This document shows positions 8,511-16,356 of a stretch of DNA of 64,000 bases, piece by piece (position 1 is the first letter of the stretch; every line of letters begins with the position of its first letter). The DNA is from Emcibacteraceae bacterium. Lineage in GTDB: Bacteria; Pseudomonadota; Alphaproteobacteria; Sphingomonadales; Emcibacteraceae. The notes under the pieces are model-generated. The model was not told the origin of the DNA and ran no database searches. It saw only the letters and a list, made by a program, of their open reading frames with translations. The stretch spans positions 1-64,000 of the forward strand of contig JAJFIR010000029.1 in assembly GCA_021774795.1 (NCBI GenBank), written 5' to 3'. Position numbers and translations under genes: made by a program.

Positions 8511-9722
8511 ATGGCATTGTTACCAGTATATGAAGCTTTAGATCGCATATTAAACTCAATTAATCCGCTAAATGCAGAGTTAATCAGCTTACACGACGCT
8601 CTAGGCCGTGTTACGGTCGAAGATGTCACGTCCAACCTAACCCAACCGCCATTTGATGCGTCAGCAATGGACGGCTACGCAATTAAGTATAAAGACGCGT
8701 CAAAAACACTAGATATCGTTGGCATTTCTCAGGCCGGAAAAGCATACCCAGATACTATCAAAAGTGGTCAAGCCGTTCGAATTTTCACCGGTGCGCCGAT
8801 GGTCAGTGGTGCTGATACAGTGGTTATTCAGGAAAATGTCCTGCGCGACGGCGACAAACTCACCATCAACAACTGTAAAACCAGAGGTAGCAATATTCGT
8901 GCGGCAGGCGGGGACTTTAAAGAAGGCCAATGCTTGGTCAAAAAGAACATCACTTTGGATGCAAGACATATTGCTTTACTCGCGGCGGGTAATGTCGCCG
9001 AAATAGACGTATATATAAGACCGAAGGTCGCATTACTTGCAACCGGAGACGAACTTCTTGAAGTAGGTTCAGAAATTGGTCCCGATAAGATTGTTAACTC
9101 TAATATTCCTTTGTTTAAGGCACTTATCGCGGAGCACGGCGGTGTTGCTATCAATCTTGGCACTGCAAAAGACACAGAGGAAGACGTAAAAGCAAAAATC
9201 GCACTCGTTAAAGACGTTGACATGTTCGTCAGTATTGGCGGCGTGTCTGTTGGCGATTATGATATTATTCAAGACGTCTTAAAACAATCCGGATTAAAAG
9301 TCGACTTTTGGAAGGTGGCGATGCAACCGGGTAAACCAATTGTTTATGGTGATTTCAATGGTATTCCCTATTTCGGCATGCCGGGAAATCCATCAAGTGC
9401 CTATGTTTGCTTTGCAAACTTTATGCTTCCCGCGCTCAATAAAATGCAAAATAAGGCAGAAAACGGTTTCCAACATAGTTACGCGCAACTGGAACATGAT
9501 ATTAAAGAAGGTGGCGACCGCATGAATTTCATGCGCGCAATTTACAATGAAAATGACAAAGGGGAAAAATTTGTCAGCTCTAACTTAAGTCAAAGCAGCT
9601 CCAAGTTAAAAACGTTAGCGGATTCAAATTGTCTGCTCGTTCGTGATGTTAATGCGCCGGCCACGAAAACCGGTGATCTGGCCAAAATTATCCTGATTAA
9701 GCCTGGAGTTTTTTGTTCTTGA
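8511..9722 (+). CDS. moeA: Molybdopterin molybdenumtransferase
   Basis: Inserts molybdate into adenylylated molybdopterin. Domains in order: N-terminal MoeA domain with PPFDASAMDGYAI (residues 44-56) and the TRGSNIRAAGGDF segment, then the MoCF-binding domain with LLATGDEL, SIGGVSVGDYD and GMPGNPSSA, then the small C-terminal domain IV. 403 residues is normal. It begins three bases after the moaC stop, so it is coupled to it. The 66-base gap to lexA contains a candidate LexA site, which suggests lexA also has its own promoter. Confidence 0.96.
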   Translation: MALLPVYEALDRILNSINPLNAELISLHDALGRVTVEDVTSNLTQPPFDASAMDGYAIKYKDASKTLDIVGISQAGKAYPDTIKSGQAVRIFTGAPMVSGADTVVIQENVLRDGDKLTINNCKTRGSNIRAAGGDFKEGQCLVKKNITLDARHIALLAAGNVAEIDVYIRPKVALLATGDELLEVGSEIGPDKIVNSNIPLFKALIAEHGGVAINLGTAKDTEEDVKAKIALVKDVDMFVSIGGVSVGDYDIIQDVLKQSGLKVDFWKVAMQPGKPIVYGDFNGIPYFGMPGNPSSAYVCFANFMLPALNKMQNKAENGFQHSYAQLEHDIKEGGDRMNFMRAIYNENDKGEKFVSSNLSQSSSKLKTLADSNCLLVRDVNAPATKTGDLAKIILIKPGVFCS

Positions 9723-9738
9723 CAAAAGAATATATATA

Positions 9739-9754
9739 GAACATAAAAGAACAT
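9739..9754 (+). promoter_or_regulatory. Candidate LexA site (GAACAT direct repeat) in front of lexA
   Basis: GAACAT occurs twice, starting at 9739 and 9749, in an AT-rich stretch 36-51 bases before the lexA start. Alphaproteobacterial LexA binds direct repeats GAAC-N7-GAAC (GTTC-N7-GTTC); here the gap is N6, one base short. The position fits autoregulation, the spacing does not fit exactly, so this is a candidate. Confidence 0.5.
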
Positions 9755-9789
9755 ATAAGGTTTAATCTGTGAATTTCAGGAGATATTCT

Positions 9790-10458
9790 ATGCTAACGAA
9801 GAAACAACACACATTGCTCATGTTAATTCATGATAAGTTAAAAGAAGATGGTGTTGCCCCTTCCTTTGAAGAAATGAAAGTTGCATTAGAACTCAAATCC
9901 AAATCCGGTATCCACAGGCTAATAAACGCCCTTGAAGAACGTGGTTTTTTACGTCGGCTACCCAACCGTGCACGAGCACTTGAAATTATTAAATTACCCG
10001 AGGATGAAGATACGTCACCTGCTTCTAATAATTTATTTAGGCCGGAATTTGGAAACCGTGCACCGGAAGTTGACCCTAACACCATTGAAATCCCTCTACA
10101 TGGGAAAATTGCTGCGGGTACACCGATCGAAGCACTCGAACAATATGAAAACATCGGGGTTCCTGCCGGAATGCTTGGAACAGGCAGCTATTACGCTCTT
10201 GATGTTGATGGCGATAGTATGTTGGAAGCGGGTATTTTGGACGGTGACCGCGTAGTAATTGAAAGATGTGATAGTGCAAATAGCGGATCCATTGTTGTGG
10301 CACTTGTCGATGAAGAGGAGGCAACCTTAAAAACTCTTCAAAAAAGAGGTCCGGATATCGCACTTGAACCTTCAAACCGTGACTTTGAAACACAAACATA
10401 TCCTGCGAACCGAGTGCGTATCCAGGGTCGCTTGGTTGGACTGCTCCGTCAGTATTAA
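9790..10458 (+). CDS. lexA: SOS repressor LexA
   Basis: Winged-helix repressor of DNA-damage genes that cleaves itself when RecA is active. N-terminal HTH about residues 1-65 ([16 protein letters not shown] ... [15 protein letters not shown]); cleavage site Ala109-Gly110 in HGKIAAGTP; catalytic Ser143 in DGDSMLEAG and Lys181 in EATLKTL. I choose the ATG at 9790, with AGGAG seven bases before it, over a GTG seven codons upstream, because known LexA proteins begin MLTxKQ. The stop codon overlaps that of the converging histidine kinase (shared TTAA). Confidence 0.96.
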   Translation: MLTKKQHTLLMLIHDKLKEDGVAPSFEEMKVALELKSKSGIHRLINALEERGFLRRLPNRARALEIIKLPEDEDTSPASNNLFRPEFGNRAPEVDPNTIEIPLHGKIAAGTPIEALEQYENIGVPAGMLGTGSYYALDVDGDSMLEAGILDGDRVVIERCDSANSGSIVVALVDEEEATLKTLQKRGPDIALEPSNRDFETQTYPANRVRIQGRLVGLLRQY

Positions 10459-11567
10459 TTTCTGAATGTGCGTTCTGATGGAAAGTGCACTATGGCAGCT
10501 GTTCCAACACCCTTTGCGCTATTGATTTCAAACTTTCCCTGAAATAGCTTCACAAACGCGTTGACCAGAGGAAGGCCAAGGCCGGTACCGGAAATTTCTT
10601 TGTTTTTAACCAAATCTACACGTCGGAAAGGGATCATCGCGACATTAATATCTTCTTCCGTCATACCAATTCCATGATCAATTATCGAAAGCTCAATACT
10701 ACCTTCTACACTGATCACCAACTTAATTCGAATGTCATTATTGGGAAGTGAATATTTTATAGCATTGGAAAGCAGATTAATTAAAATCTGGCGGAACGTT
10801 TTTTCGTCCCCGCGAAGAAAAATATCTTCTATCGGAATTTCTTCTGATATTTTGATATTATTGTCATTGGCCATAGTTGTTACCATCTGCATACAGGACT
10901 GGATTTCATATTTTATATCAATTTTCTCTTCGCCAAATTCTTGATGACCTGCTTCGATCTTCGAAAGATCAAGCAAATCATTTATAATCGCCAGCAGATG
11001 CACCCCACTCGAATTAATTAATTTTGCGTATTCAACAAAGTTATCTTCGAATTTTTCGGGCTTCACGCCTCCTTCACCTGATAGAATGCTTGAAAAACCT
11101 ATAATCGCATTCAAAGGCGTCCTTAGTTCATGGCTCATATTTTGCAAAAATATACTTTTATATTCGCTTGCTTTTTCCGCCTTTTTCCGCGCTTCGAACA
11201 GTTCTTTTTCAGTTTGTTTTAACTCAGTAATATCTGTAGAGATACCGGCCAGAGCTCTTTCACCGGTAGTCTCATCTTCTATGATAAATTTATTGCTGTA
11301 AAATACTTGATCCCCATCTGCTTTTTCTTCGCCGCCATGGATATGACCGTTAAAGACACGCCGATCCAGCTCCATAACCTTCTTAGCCAGCGTACTACTG
11401 AACACTTCACTATCATCTTTTCCAATGAAATCGACTACTTCTTTGCCCACGGAATTAGCCCCTTTTTCATTGATCATAAGGTATTTTCCGTTTTCGTCTT
11501 TTAGATAAATAGCATTGGGGATTGCTTCGACAAGAGCCGCTAGAATCTTTTTATTGATCTGTAACAA
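10455..11567 (-). CDS. PAS-domain sensor histidine kinase
   Basis: 370 residues, no transmembrane segment, so a cytosolic sensor. PAS domain about 8-118 ([18 protein letters not shown] ... [11 protein letters not shown]), short coiled coil, HisKA domain with phospho-accepting His146 in [15 protein letters not shown], and HATPase with N box around Asn268, DHGIGM at 297-302 and GTGLGLPLV at 327. All catalytic boxes look intact. No response regulator or receiver domain lies next to it, so it is an orphan kinase. The start is a TTG; an in-frame TAA lies six codons upstream and no ATG comes before the PAS domain, so TTG or a nearby rare start is needed. The ribosome site is weak. Confidence 0.88.
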   Translation of the reverse strand: MLQINKKILAALVEAIPNAIYLKDENGKYLMINEKGANSVGKEVVDFIGKDDSEVFSSTLAKKVMELDRRVFNGHIHGGEEKADGDQVFYSNKFIIEDETTGERALAGISTDITELKQTEKELFEARKKAEKASEYKSIFLQNMSHELRTPLNAIIGFSSILSGEGGVKPEKFEDNFVEYAKLINSSGVHLLAIINDLLDLSKIEAGHQEFGEEKIDIKYEIQSCMQMVTTMANDNNIKISEEIPIEDIFLRGDEKTFRQILINLLSNAIKYSLPNNDIRIKLVISVEGSIELSIIDHGIGMTEEDINVAMIPFRRVDLVKNKEISGTGLGLPLVNAFVKLFQGKFEINSAKGVGTAAIVHFPSERTFRN

Positions 11568-11758
11568 AGTATAAGCCCGATTTTAGTTTACCAACTACAC
11601 GATATGGTAGTTCAAAGTCAGTTCTTAAAATACCAAGCATTATTTAATATTTTGCTAATCAATAGAACAATGAAAAGTTTTAGTTTCATCAAATGTCGCT
11701 TACAATTTAGCACCGCGTGGCTTAATGTAAGTATCTGAATTGATTATGAGGTTCAAAA

Positions 11759-12487
11759 ATGCAGTGGCGTGATGAAGGTATAATCCTTGCAATACGTAAA
11801 TATGGTGAGTATGACGCCATTCTTGATGTGTTGACCCGTAAACATGGCCGCCATTCAGGTATCGTTAAAGGTGGTCTTGGCCGAAGGCAACGTGGTAATA
11901 TACAGCCTGGAAATGAGATTTCCGTTACTTGGCGAGGCCGTTTGGAGACCCACCTTGGAACATATAGTGTTGAACTCAAAAAAGCGCGCGCTGTGGCCTT
12001 TCTTTATAGTCCCTCTAAACTTGCGGCATTAAATAGTTGCTGTAGCCTGCTTTGTGTCGGGCTCGCAGAAAACGAAGCACATGAGCTTTTACTCGATGGC
12101 CTGCTGGCCTTTCTGGACACACTTGAAGTCGCAGAGGACAATATATTAAATTGGGGCCCTCTACTCGTTAGATGGGAACTCGGGCTTCTTACGGAACTTG
12201 GGTTTGCCTTAAATTTGGATAACTGTGCGGCTACCGGTGTAACAGATGAACTAATTTATGTCTCTCCTAAATCCGGGCGAGCCGTTAGCCAGGAAGCGGG
12301 CGCGCCATATCATGATAAAATGTTAAAATTACCGGCATATCTTACGGAGGATGGCCAAGAAGTCGTGATGAAGGATGTCAAAGACGGACTTAAGTTGACC
12401 GAGTTTTTCATGGACCGACATATGCTTAATCCGTACGATAAAAAGATCACACAAGCGAGGCGAATGATCATGGATTACCTTGTTTAG
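11759..12487 (+). CDS. recO: DNA repair protein RecO
   Basis: Recombination mediator that helps RecR load RecA on SSB-covered gaps. N-terminal OB fold (MQWRDEGIILAIRKYGEYDAI, then VKGGLGRR and an IQPGN turn) and a helical C-terminal domain. 242 residues, normal for alphaproteobacteria. The zinc-binding cysteines seen in some RecO proteins are not all present: I see the CSLLC and NCAATG cysteines only. GAGG lies eight bases before the ATG. Confidence 0.93.
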   Translation: MQWRDEGIILAIRKYGEYDAILDVLTRKHGRHSGIVKGGLGRRQRGNIQPGNEISVTWRGRLETHLGTYSVELKKARAVAFLYSPSKLAALNSCCSLLCVGLAENEAHELLLDGLLAFLDTLEVAEDNILNWGPLLVRWELGLLTELGFALNLDNCAATGVTDELIYVSPKSGRAVSQEAGAPYHDKMLKLPAYLTEDGQEVVMKDVKDGLKLTEFFMDRHMLNPYDKKITQARRMIMDYLV

Positions 12488-12649
12488 ACATCCAGAGACA
12501 TAAAAGGTGCCTGATGAAATGCTTTTGCAAAGTTCGATCAAAGTATAATGATTGACGTTACAGAAGCAGCACCAAAAGTATGTGAATTTTTTTAACTTTT
12601 AACCGCTTAAACTATAGCGTCAACGATTTTTTTTGTTATAGTATCATCC

Positions 12650-14887
12650 ATGAATACAGCAACATCAGAAGATACAATTTTTAACGCTCCGCTCGGTGAT
12701 ACTCTGGGCGAGCGTTACCTTTCATACGCCATGTCAACCATCATGTCTCGCTCGCTTCCAGACGTCAGGGATGGACTTAAACCCGTTCATCGACGCCTTC
12801 TTTATGCGATGAGGCAATTAAAATTAAATCCGGACACCGGTTTTAAGAAATGCGCACGCGTTGTCGGTGATGTTATTGGTAAATATCACCCTCACGGCGA
12901 CCAATCCGTTTACGACGCTATGGTCAGATTAAGCCAGGAGTTCGCAGTGCGTTATCCTCTGGTTGATGGCCAGGGTAATTTTGGAAACATCGACGGCGAT
13001 AACGCCGCTGCCATGCGTTATACGGAAGCACGGATGACCGAAGTTGCATTGGCGTTGATGGAAGATATTGATAAGCAGACGGTTGATTTTCGTGAAACAT
13101 ATGATGGTGAGGAAGAAGAGCCAACCGTGATGCCCGCCAATTTCCCGAATTTGCTCGCTAATGGCGCAATGGGCATTGCCGTCGGCATGGCAACAAGTAT
13201 ACCGCCCCATAATGTCGATGAAATATGCGGTGCGCTATTGCACCTTATTAAAACGCCAAATGCAGGAATAGCCAAGCTGGTTGATTTCATCCAAGGTCCA
13301 GATTTTCCCACTGGCGGTACTATTGTTGAACCGAGAGACAGCATAATCGAATCCTACAGTATCGGACGTGGTAGTTTTCGGATGCGTGCTAACTGGCATG
13401 TTGAGCCTGGGTCCCACGGCATGTATCAAATTGTTGTGACGGAAATTCCCTATCAGGTGCAAAAATCACGTTTGATAGAAAAAATTGCTGATCTTATTTA
13501 TAGTAAGAAATTACCAATACTTGGTGACGTCCTTGACGAAAGTTCCGAGGACATCCGTATTGTTTTAGAGCCGAAAAACAGAAATATTGAGCCCGAAATG
13601 CTCATGGAAAGCCTTTATAAGCTAACAGATTTTGAAACACGTTTCTCCCTTAACATGAATGTTCTCGAAGGCGGTAAAATGCCGCGCGTTATGAACTTAC
13701 GGGAAGTATTACAGGCCTTTTTAGATCACCGCCAGAATGTTCTTATTCGGCGTTCCAAATTCCGTTTGGAAAAAATTGATCACCGACTGGAAGTATTGAG
13801 CGGCTATTTAATCGCTTTTTTGAACCTTGATGAAGTTATCCGCATTATCCGCGAAGAAGAAGAAGTAAGGAAGTGTTTAATGGATACGTTTAATCTTACC
13901 GAAGTTCAAGCGGACGCCATTCTTAACATGCGGTTAAGGTCCCTCCGTAAATTGGAAGAAATGGAACTTAAAATCGAACATTCGGAGCTAGAAGAAGAAA
14001 AATCTATGCTGCTCGCATTGCTTGATAGCGAAGATTTAAGGTGGCAAACTATTGCATCAGATATAAAGGGACTTAAGAAAAAATTTGGCAAAAATACTGA
14101 ACTTGGCGCCAGGCGAAGTGAATTTAACGATGCCCCAGAAGCGACGATAATCCCGCTGGAAGCGATGATTGAAAAAGAACCAGTGACCGTCATTTGTTCG
14201 AAAAAAGGTTGGATCCGAGCCATGAAAGGTCACGTGGTAATCGATGATAAAATTAAATATAAAGAAGGTGATGAAGAAAAATTCGCTTTCCACTGCCAAA
14301 CAACAGATAAAGTTCTACTGTTTGCCTCAAACGGTCGATTTTACACCCTAGGAGCCGACAAATTACCCGGCGGAAGAGGTCATGGTGAACCAGTCCGTTT
14401 GATGATTGATCTATACAATGAAGAAGAAATTGTATCGTTATCATTATATAAAACAGGCAGTATGTTAATCGTTGCTGCTGAAACCGGACGCGGTTTTATT
14501 GCTGAAGCGGATAAAGTCATCGCAAGTACAAGAAACGGCAAACAGGTTATGAACGTGGAAGACGGGAAAAATAAAGCAGTCATTGCATGCGTGATTGAGG
14601 AAGGTGATGATCATATCGCAATTGTCGGGCAGAACCGAAAACTTCTTCTATTCCCTGTTGATCAGATGCCGCAGATGACACGAGGCAGAGGTGCCATTTT
14701 GCAAAAATATAAAGGTGCGAAAATGGGCGACATTATTTCTTTTAATAGTAATGATGGATTGACCTGGGAAATGCGTGGTGGGAAAACCCGGACGGAAATT
14801 GATTTAACAGGGTGGATCGGCAAACGCGGACAGGTCGGCAGGATGCCACCACATGGATTTCCGTCGAATAATAAATTTTCCAGATAG
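12650..14887 (+). CDS. parC: DNA topoisomerase IV subunit A
   Basis: Cuts and passes duplex DNA to decatenate chromosomes, together with ParE (not in the window). Seen: ALGERYLSYAMS-type N-terminus, VRDGLKPVHRR, the catalytic Tyr in AAMRYTEAR and six blades of the C-terminal beta-pinwheel. 745 residues, like other alphaproteobacterial ParC proteins and shorter than GyrA. The quinolone-determining loop reads HPHGDQSVYD, so Gln replaces the Ser of E. coli ParC Ser80, which I believe is usual in alphaproteobacterial ParC. There is no Shine-Dalgarno before the ATG, and TATAGT ends eight bases upstream of it, so the message may be leaderless. Confidence 0.96.
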   Translation: MNTATSEDTIFNAPLGDTLGERYLSYAMSTIMSRSLPDVRDGLKPVHRRLLYAMRQLKLNPDTGFKKCARVVGDVIGKYHPHGDQSVYDAMVRLSQEFAVRYPLVDGQGNFGNIDGDNAAAMRYTEARMTEVALALMEDIDKQTVDFRETYDGEEEEPTVMPANFPNLLANGAMGIAVGMATSIPPHNVDEICGALLHLIKTPNAGIAKLVDFIQGPDFPTGGTIVEPRDSIIESYSIGRGSFRMRANWHVEPGSHGMYQIVVTEIPYQVQKSRLIEKIADLIYSKKLPILGDVLDESSEDIRIVLEPKNRNIEPEMLMESLYKLTDFETRFSLNMNVLEGGKMPRVMNLREVLQAFLDHRQNVLIRRSKFRLEKIDHRLEVLSGYLIAFLNLDEVIRIIREEEEVRKCLMDTFNLTEVQADAILNMRLRSLRKLEEMELKIEHSELEEEKSMLLALLDSEDLRWQTIASDIKGLKKKFGKNTELGARRSEFNDAPEATIIPLEAMIEKEPVTVICSKKGWIRAMKGHVVIDDKIKYKEGDEEKFAFHCQTTDKVLLFASNGRFYTLGADKLPGGRGHGEPVRLMIDLYNEEEIVSLSLYKTGSMLIVAAETGRGFIAEADKVIASTRNGKQVMNVEDGKNKAVIACVIEEGDDHIAIVGQNRKLLLFPVDQMPQMTRGRGAILQKYKGAKMGDIISFNSNDGLTWEMRGGKTRTEIDLTGWIGKRGQVGRMPPHGFPSNNKFSR

Positions 14888-14910
14888 ATAGAAAGGAGTG
14901 AATATACAGA

Positions 14911-15477
14911 ATGTTAAAATTTACTCCCATGCTGTCGGCTGCAACCCACACTATTGCGACCGGAAACAAGGTGCAGCTACAACTGCCCTGCGCCAGCCAT
15001 AAAAAGACTTTTGTTGAATTCATTGCCCGCAACAAATCCTATCACGAGCCATGGGTTTATGTGCCAAGCAATGCTAAATATTTTGATCACTATATTAAGC
15101 GAACGAAACTTGGCAAAAGTCTGGGGTTTTTTGTATTCAGAAATGAAGACGAGAAATTCGTAGGCGTGATAAATTTAAATAACATCCGCTTAAATCCTTT
15201 CGGGTCGGCAAGCCTCGGATATTACGGCGAGCAACAGTTATCTAACAGAGGATATATGAAGGAAGGGATAAAACTGGTTCTTCAACATGCTTTTTCTAAA
15301 ATCGGATTAAACCGCGTTGAAGCTAATATTCAACCTGAGAATACAGCCTCTATTGCTCTTGTTAATTCTATCGGCTTTAAAAAAGAAGGTTTTTCTCCAA
15401 AATTTTTGCAAATTGGTGATAAATATCGCGATCATGAAAGATGGGCTTATCTGGCGGAAAATTTCGAAAATCAATAA
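14911..15477 (+). CDS. GNAT acetyltransferase, RimJ/RimL type
   Basis: 188 residues. The RimJ/RimL pattern is clear: FVEFIARNKSYHEPWVY early, LGFFVFRNEDEKFVGVINL in the centre, LGYYGEQQLSNRGYMKEGI as the acetyl-CoA loop, and RVEANIQPENTASIALVNSIGFKKEG at the end. It probably acetylates a protein N-terminus or a small amine. It begins 23 bases after parC and may share its transcript. The GGAG is 12 bases before the ATG, slightly far, but the conserved sequence starts soon after so the start is reasonable. Ends exactly against the converging DUF3108 gene. Confidence 0.88.
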   Translation: MLKFTPMLSAATHTIATGNKVQLQLPCASHKKTFVEFIARNKSYHEPWVYVPSNAKYFDHYIKRTKLGKSLGFFVFRNEDEKFVGVINLNNIRLNPFGSASLGYYGEQQLSNRGYMKEGIKLVLQHAFSKIGLNRVEANIQPENTASIALVNSIGFKKEGFSPKFLQIGDKYRDHERWAYLAENFENQ

Positions 15478-16356
15478 TTATTCTGTTGTTTTCATTTTGC
15501 TGATAGTTGTAGGTTGGCTAGCGGCTTCAATATCAAAATTTGAAAGATAAATTCGCACTTTGCCCCAACCGATGGGAAATTCCGTGTATACAGGAACCGT
15601 TGCGTCAAAGCCATCTAATTTTCCAAACCATAAGCGGGTTTTTTGATCATCATCAACACGGCTCTTTTTACGTTTTTTCCTCTTCTTAGTTCTTTTAATA
15701 TTTCCGGCTATCAGTTTTCCATCAATGGCACAAATAGATGCGTTTCCCGCGAAAACCGACCTACCTTCGGGTTTCATCATTTCGTTTTCTTCGCAAATAA
15801 AGGATTGTTCTGATACAAATATGCCGCCGAACTGTCTTTTGGTTTCAAGCTCTTTATAATCTTCTTTAAAGTCTTTATTCATTATCATATTTAGAAAAAT
15901 GCTCATGGGGTCTGCGCCAAATTTTTCTTCTTCCGGGATGGGAATATATTCAGTGTCCTCTCTCAAGTTTAATTCTTGCTCATGCTCCATTACTTTAAGA
16001 GTATGCGGGTCAAACTTAACCTTGTTTAGATAGGTCAATTTACCAAAATTCCCACTGCTTTCATAATATTTTGGACGAAATTCACCGCCTGACAATCTTA
16101 TCCCCCGACTTAACGTATCATTAGCGGATTCGTTAAACATTCTTGCGATGCCGCCGACTTCGTAGTGCGCTGCAATTTGGTATTGATCATTAGAAATAAA
16201 AGTTTCACTCGTAATATAAGCGACAACAAAACCCGCCCAGTACGCTTTATAATCCAAAGTAACTTTATAAGATGGCACGTCTTGGGCTTTGGCAAAAGTA
16301 GACATACTTAATAATATGATTACAGTCTTATAAAATATTTTCATAATATTCTTCAA
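15478..16356 (-). CDS. Exported DUF3108 domain protein
   Basis: 292 residues with a signal peptide (cleavage after FAKA, about residue 24). The body is a DUF3108-type beta-rich domain: YKVTLDYKAYWAGFVVA near the start, AHYEVGGIARMF, RPKYYES, and PVYTEFPIGWGKVRIYLSN near the end. A basic stretch (KRTKKRKKRKKS, about residues 219-230) sits before the last strands. Function of the family is unknown; it is periplasmic or outer-membrane associated. The start overlaps the valS stop by four bases (ATGA), so it is coupled to valS, but I know of no functional link. Confidence 0.8.
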   Translation of the reverse strand: MKNIMKIFYKTVIILLSMSTFAKAQDVPSYKVTLDYKAYWAGFVVAYITSETFISNDQYQIAAHYEVGGIARMFNESANDTLSRGIRLSGGEFRPKYYESSGNFGKLTYLNKVKFDPHTLKVMEHEQELNLREDTEYIPIPEEEKFGADPMSIFLNMIMNKDFKEDYKELETKRQFGGIFVSEQSFICEENEMMKPEGRSVFAGNASICAIDGKLIAGNIKRTKKRKKRKKSRVDDDQKTRLWFGKLDGFDATVPVYTEFPIGWGKVRIYLSNFDIEAASQPTTISKMKTTE

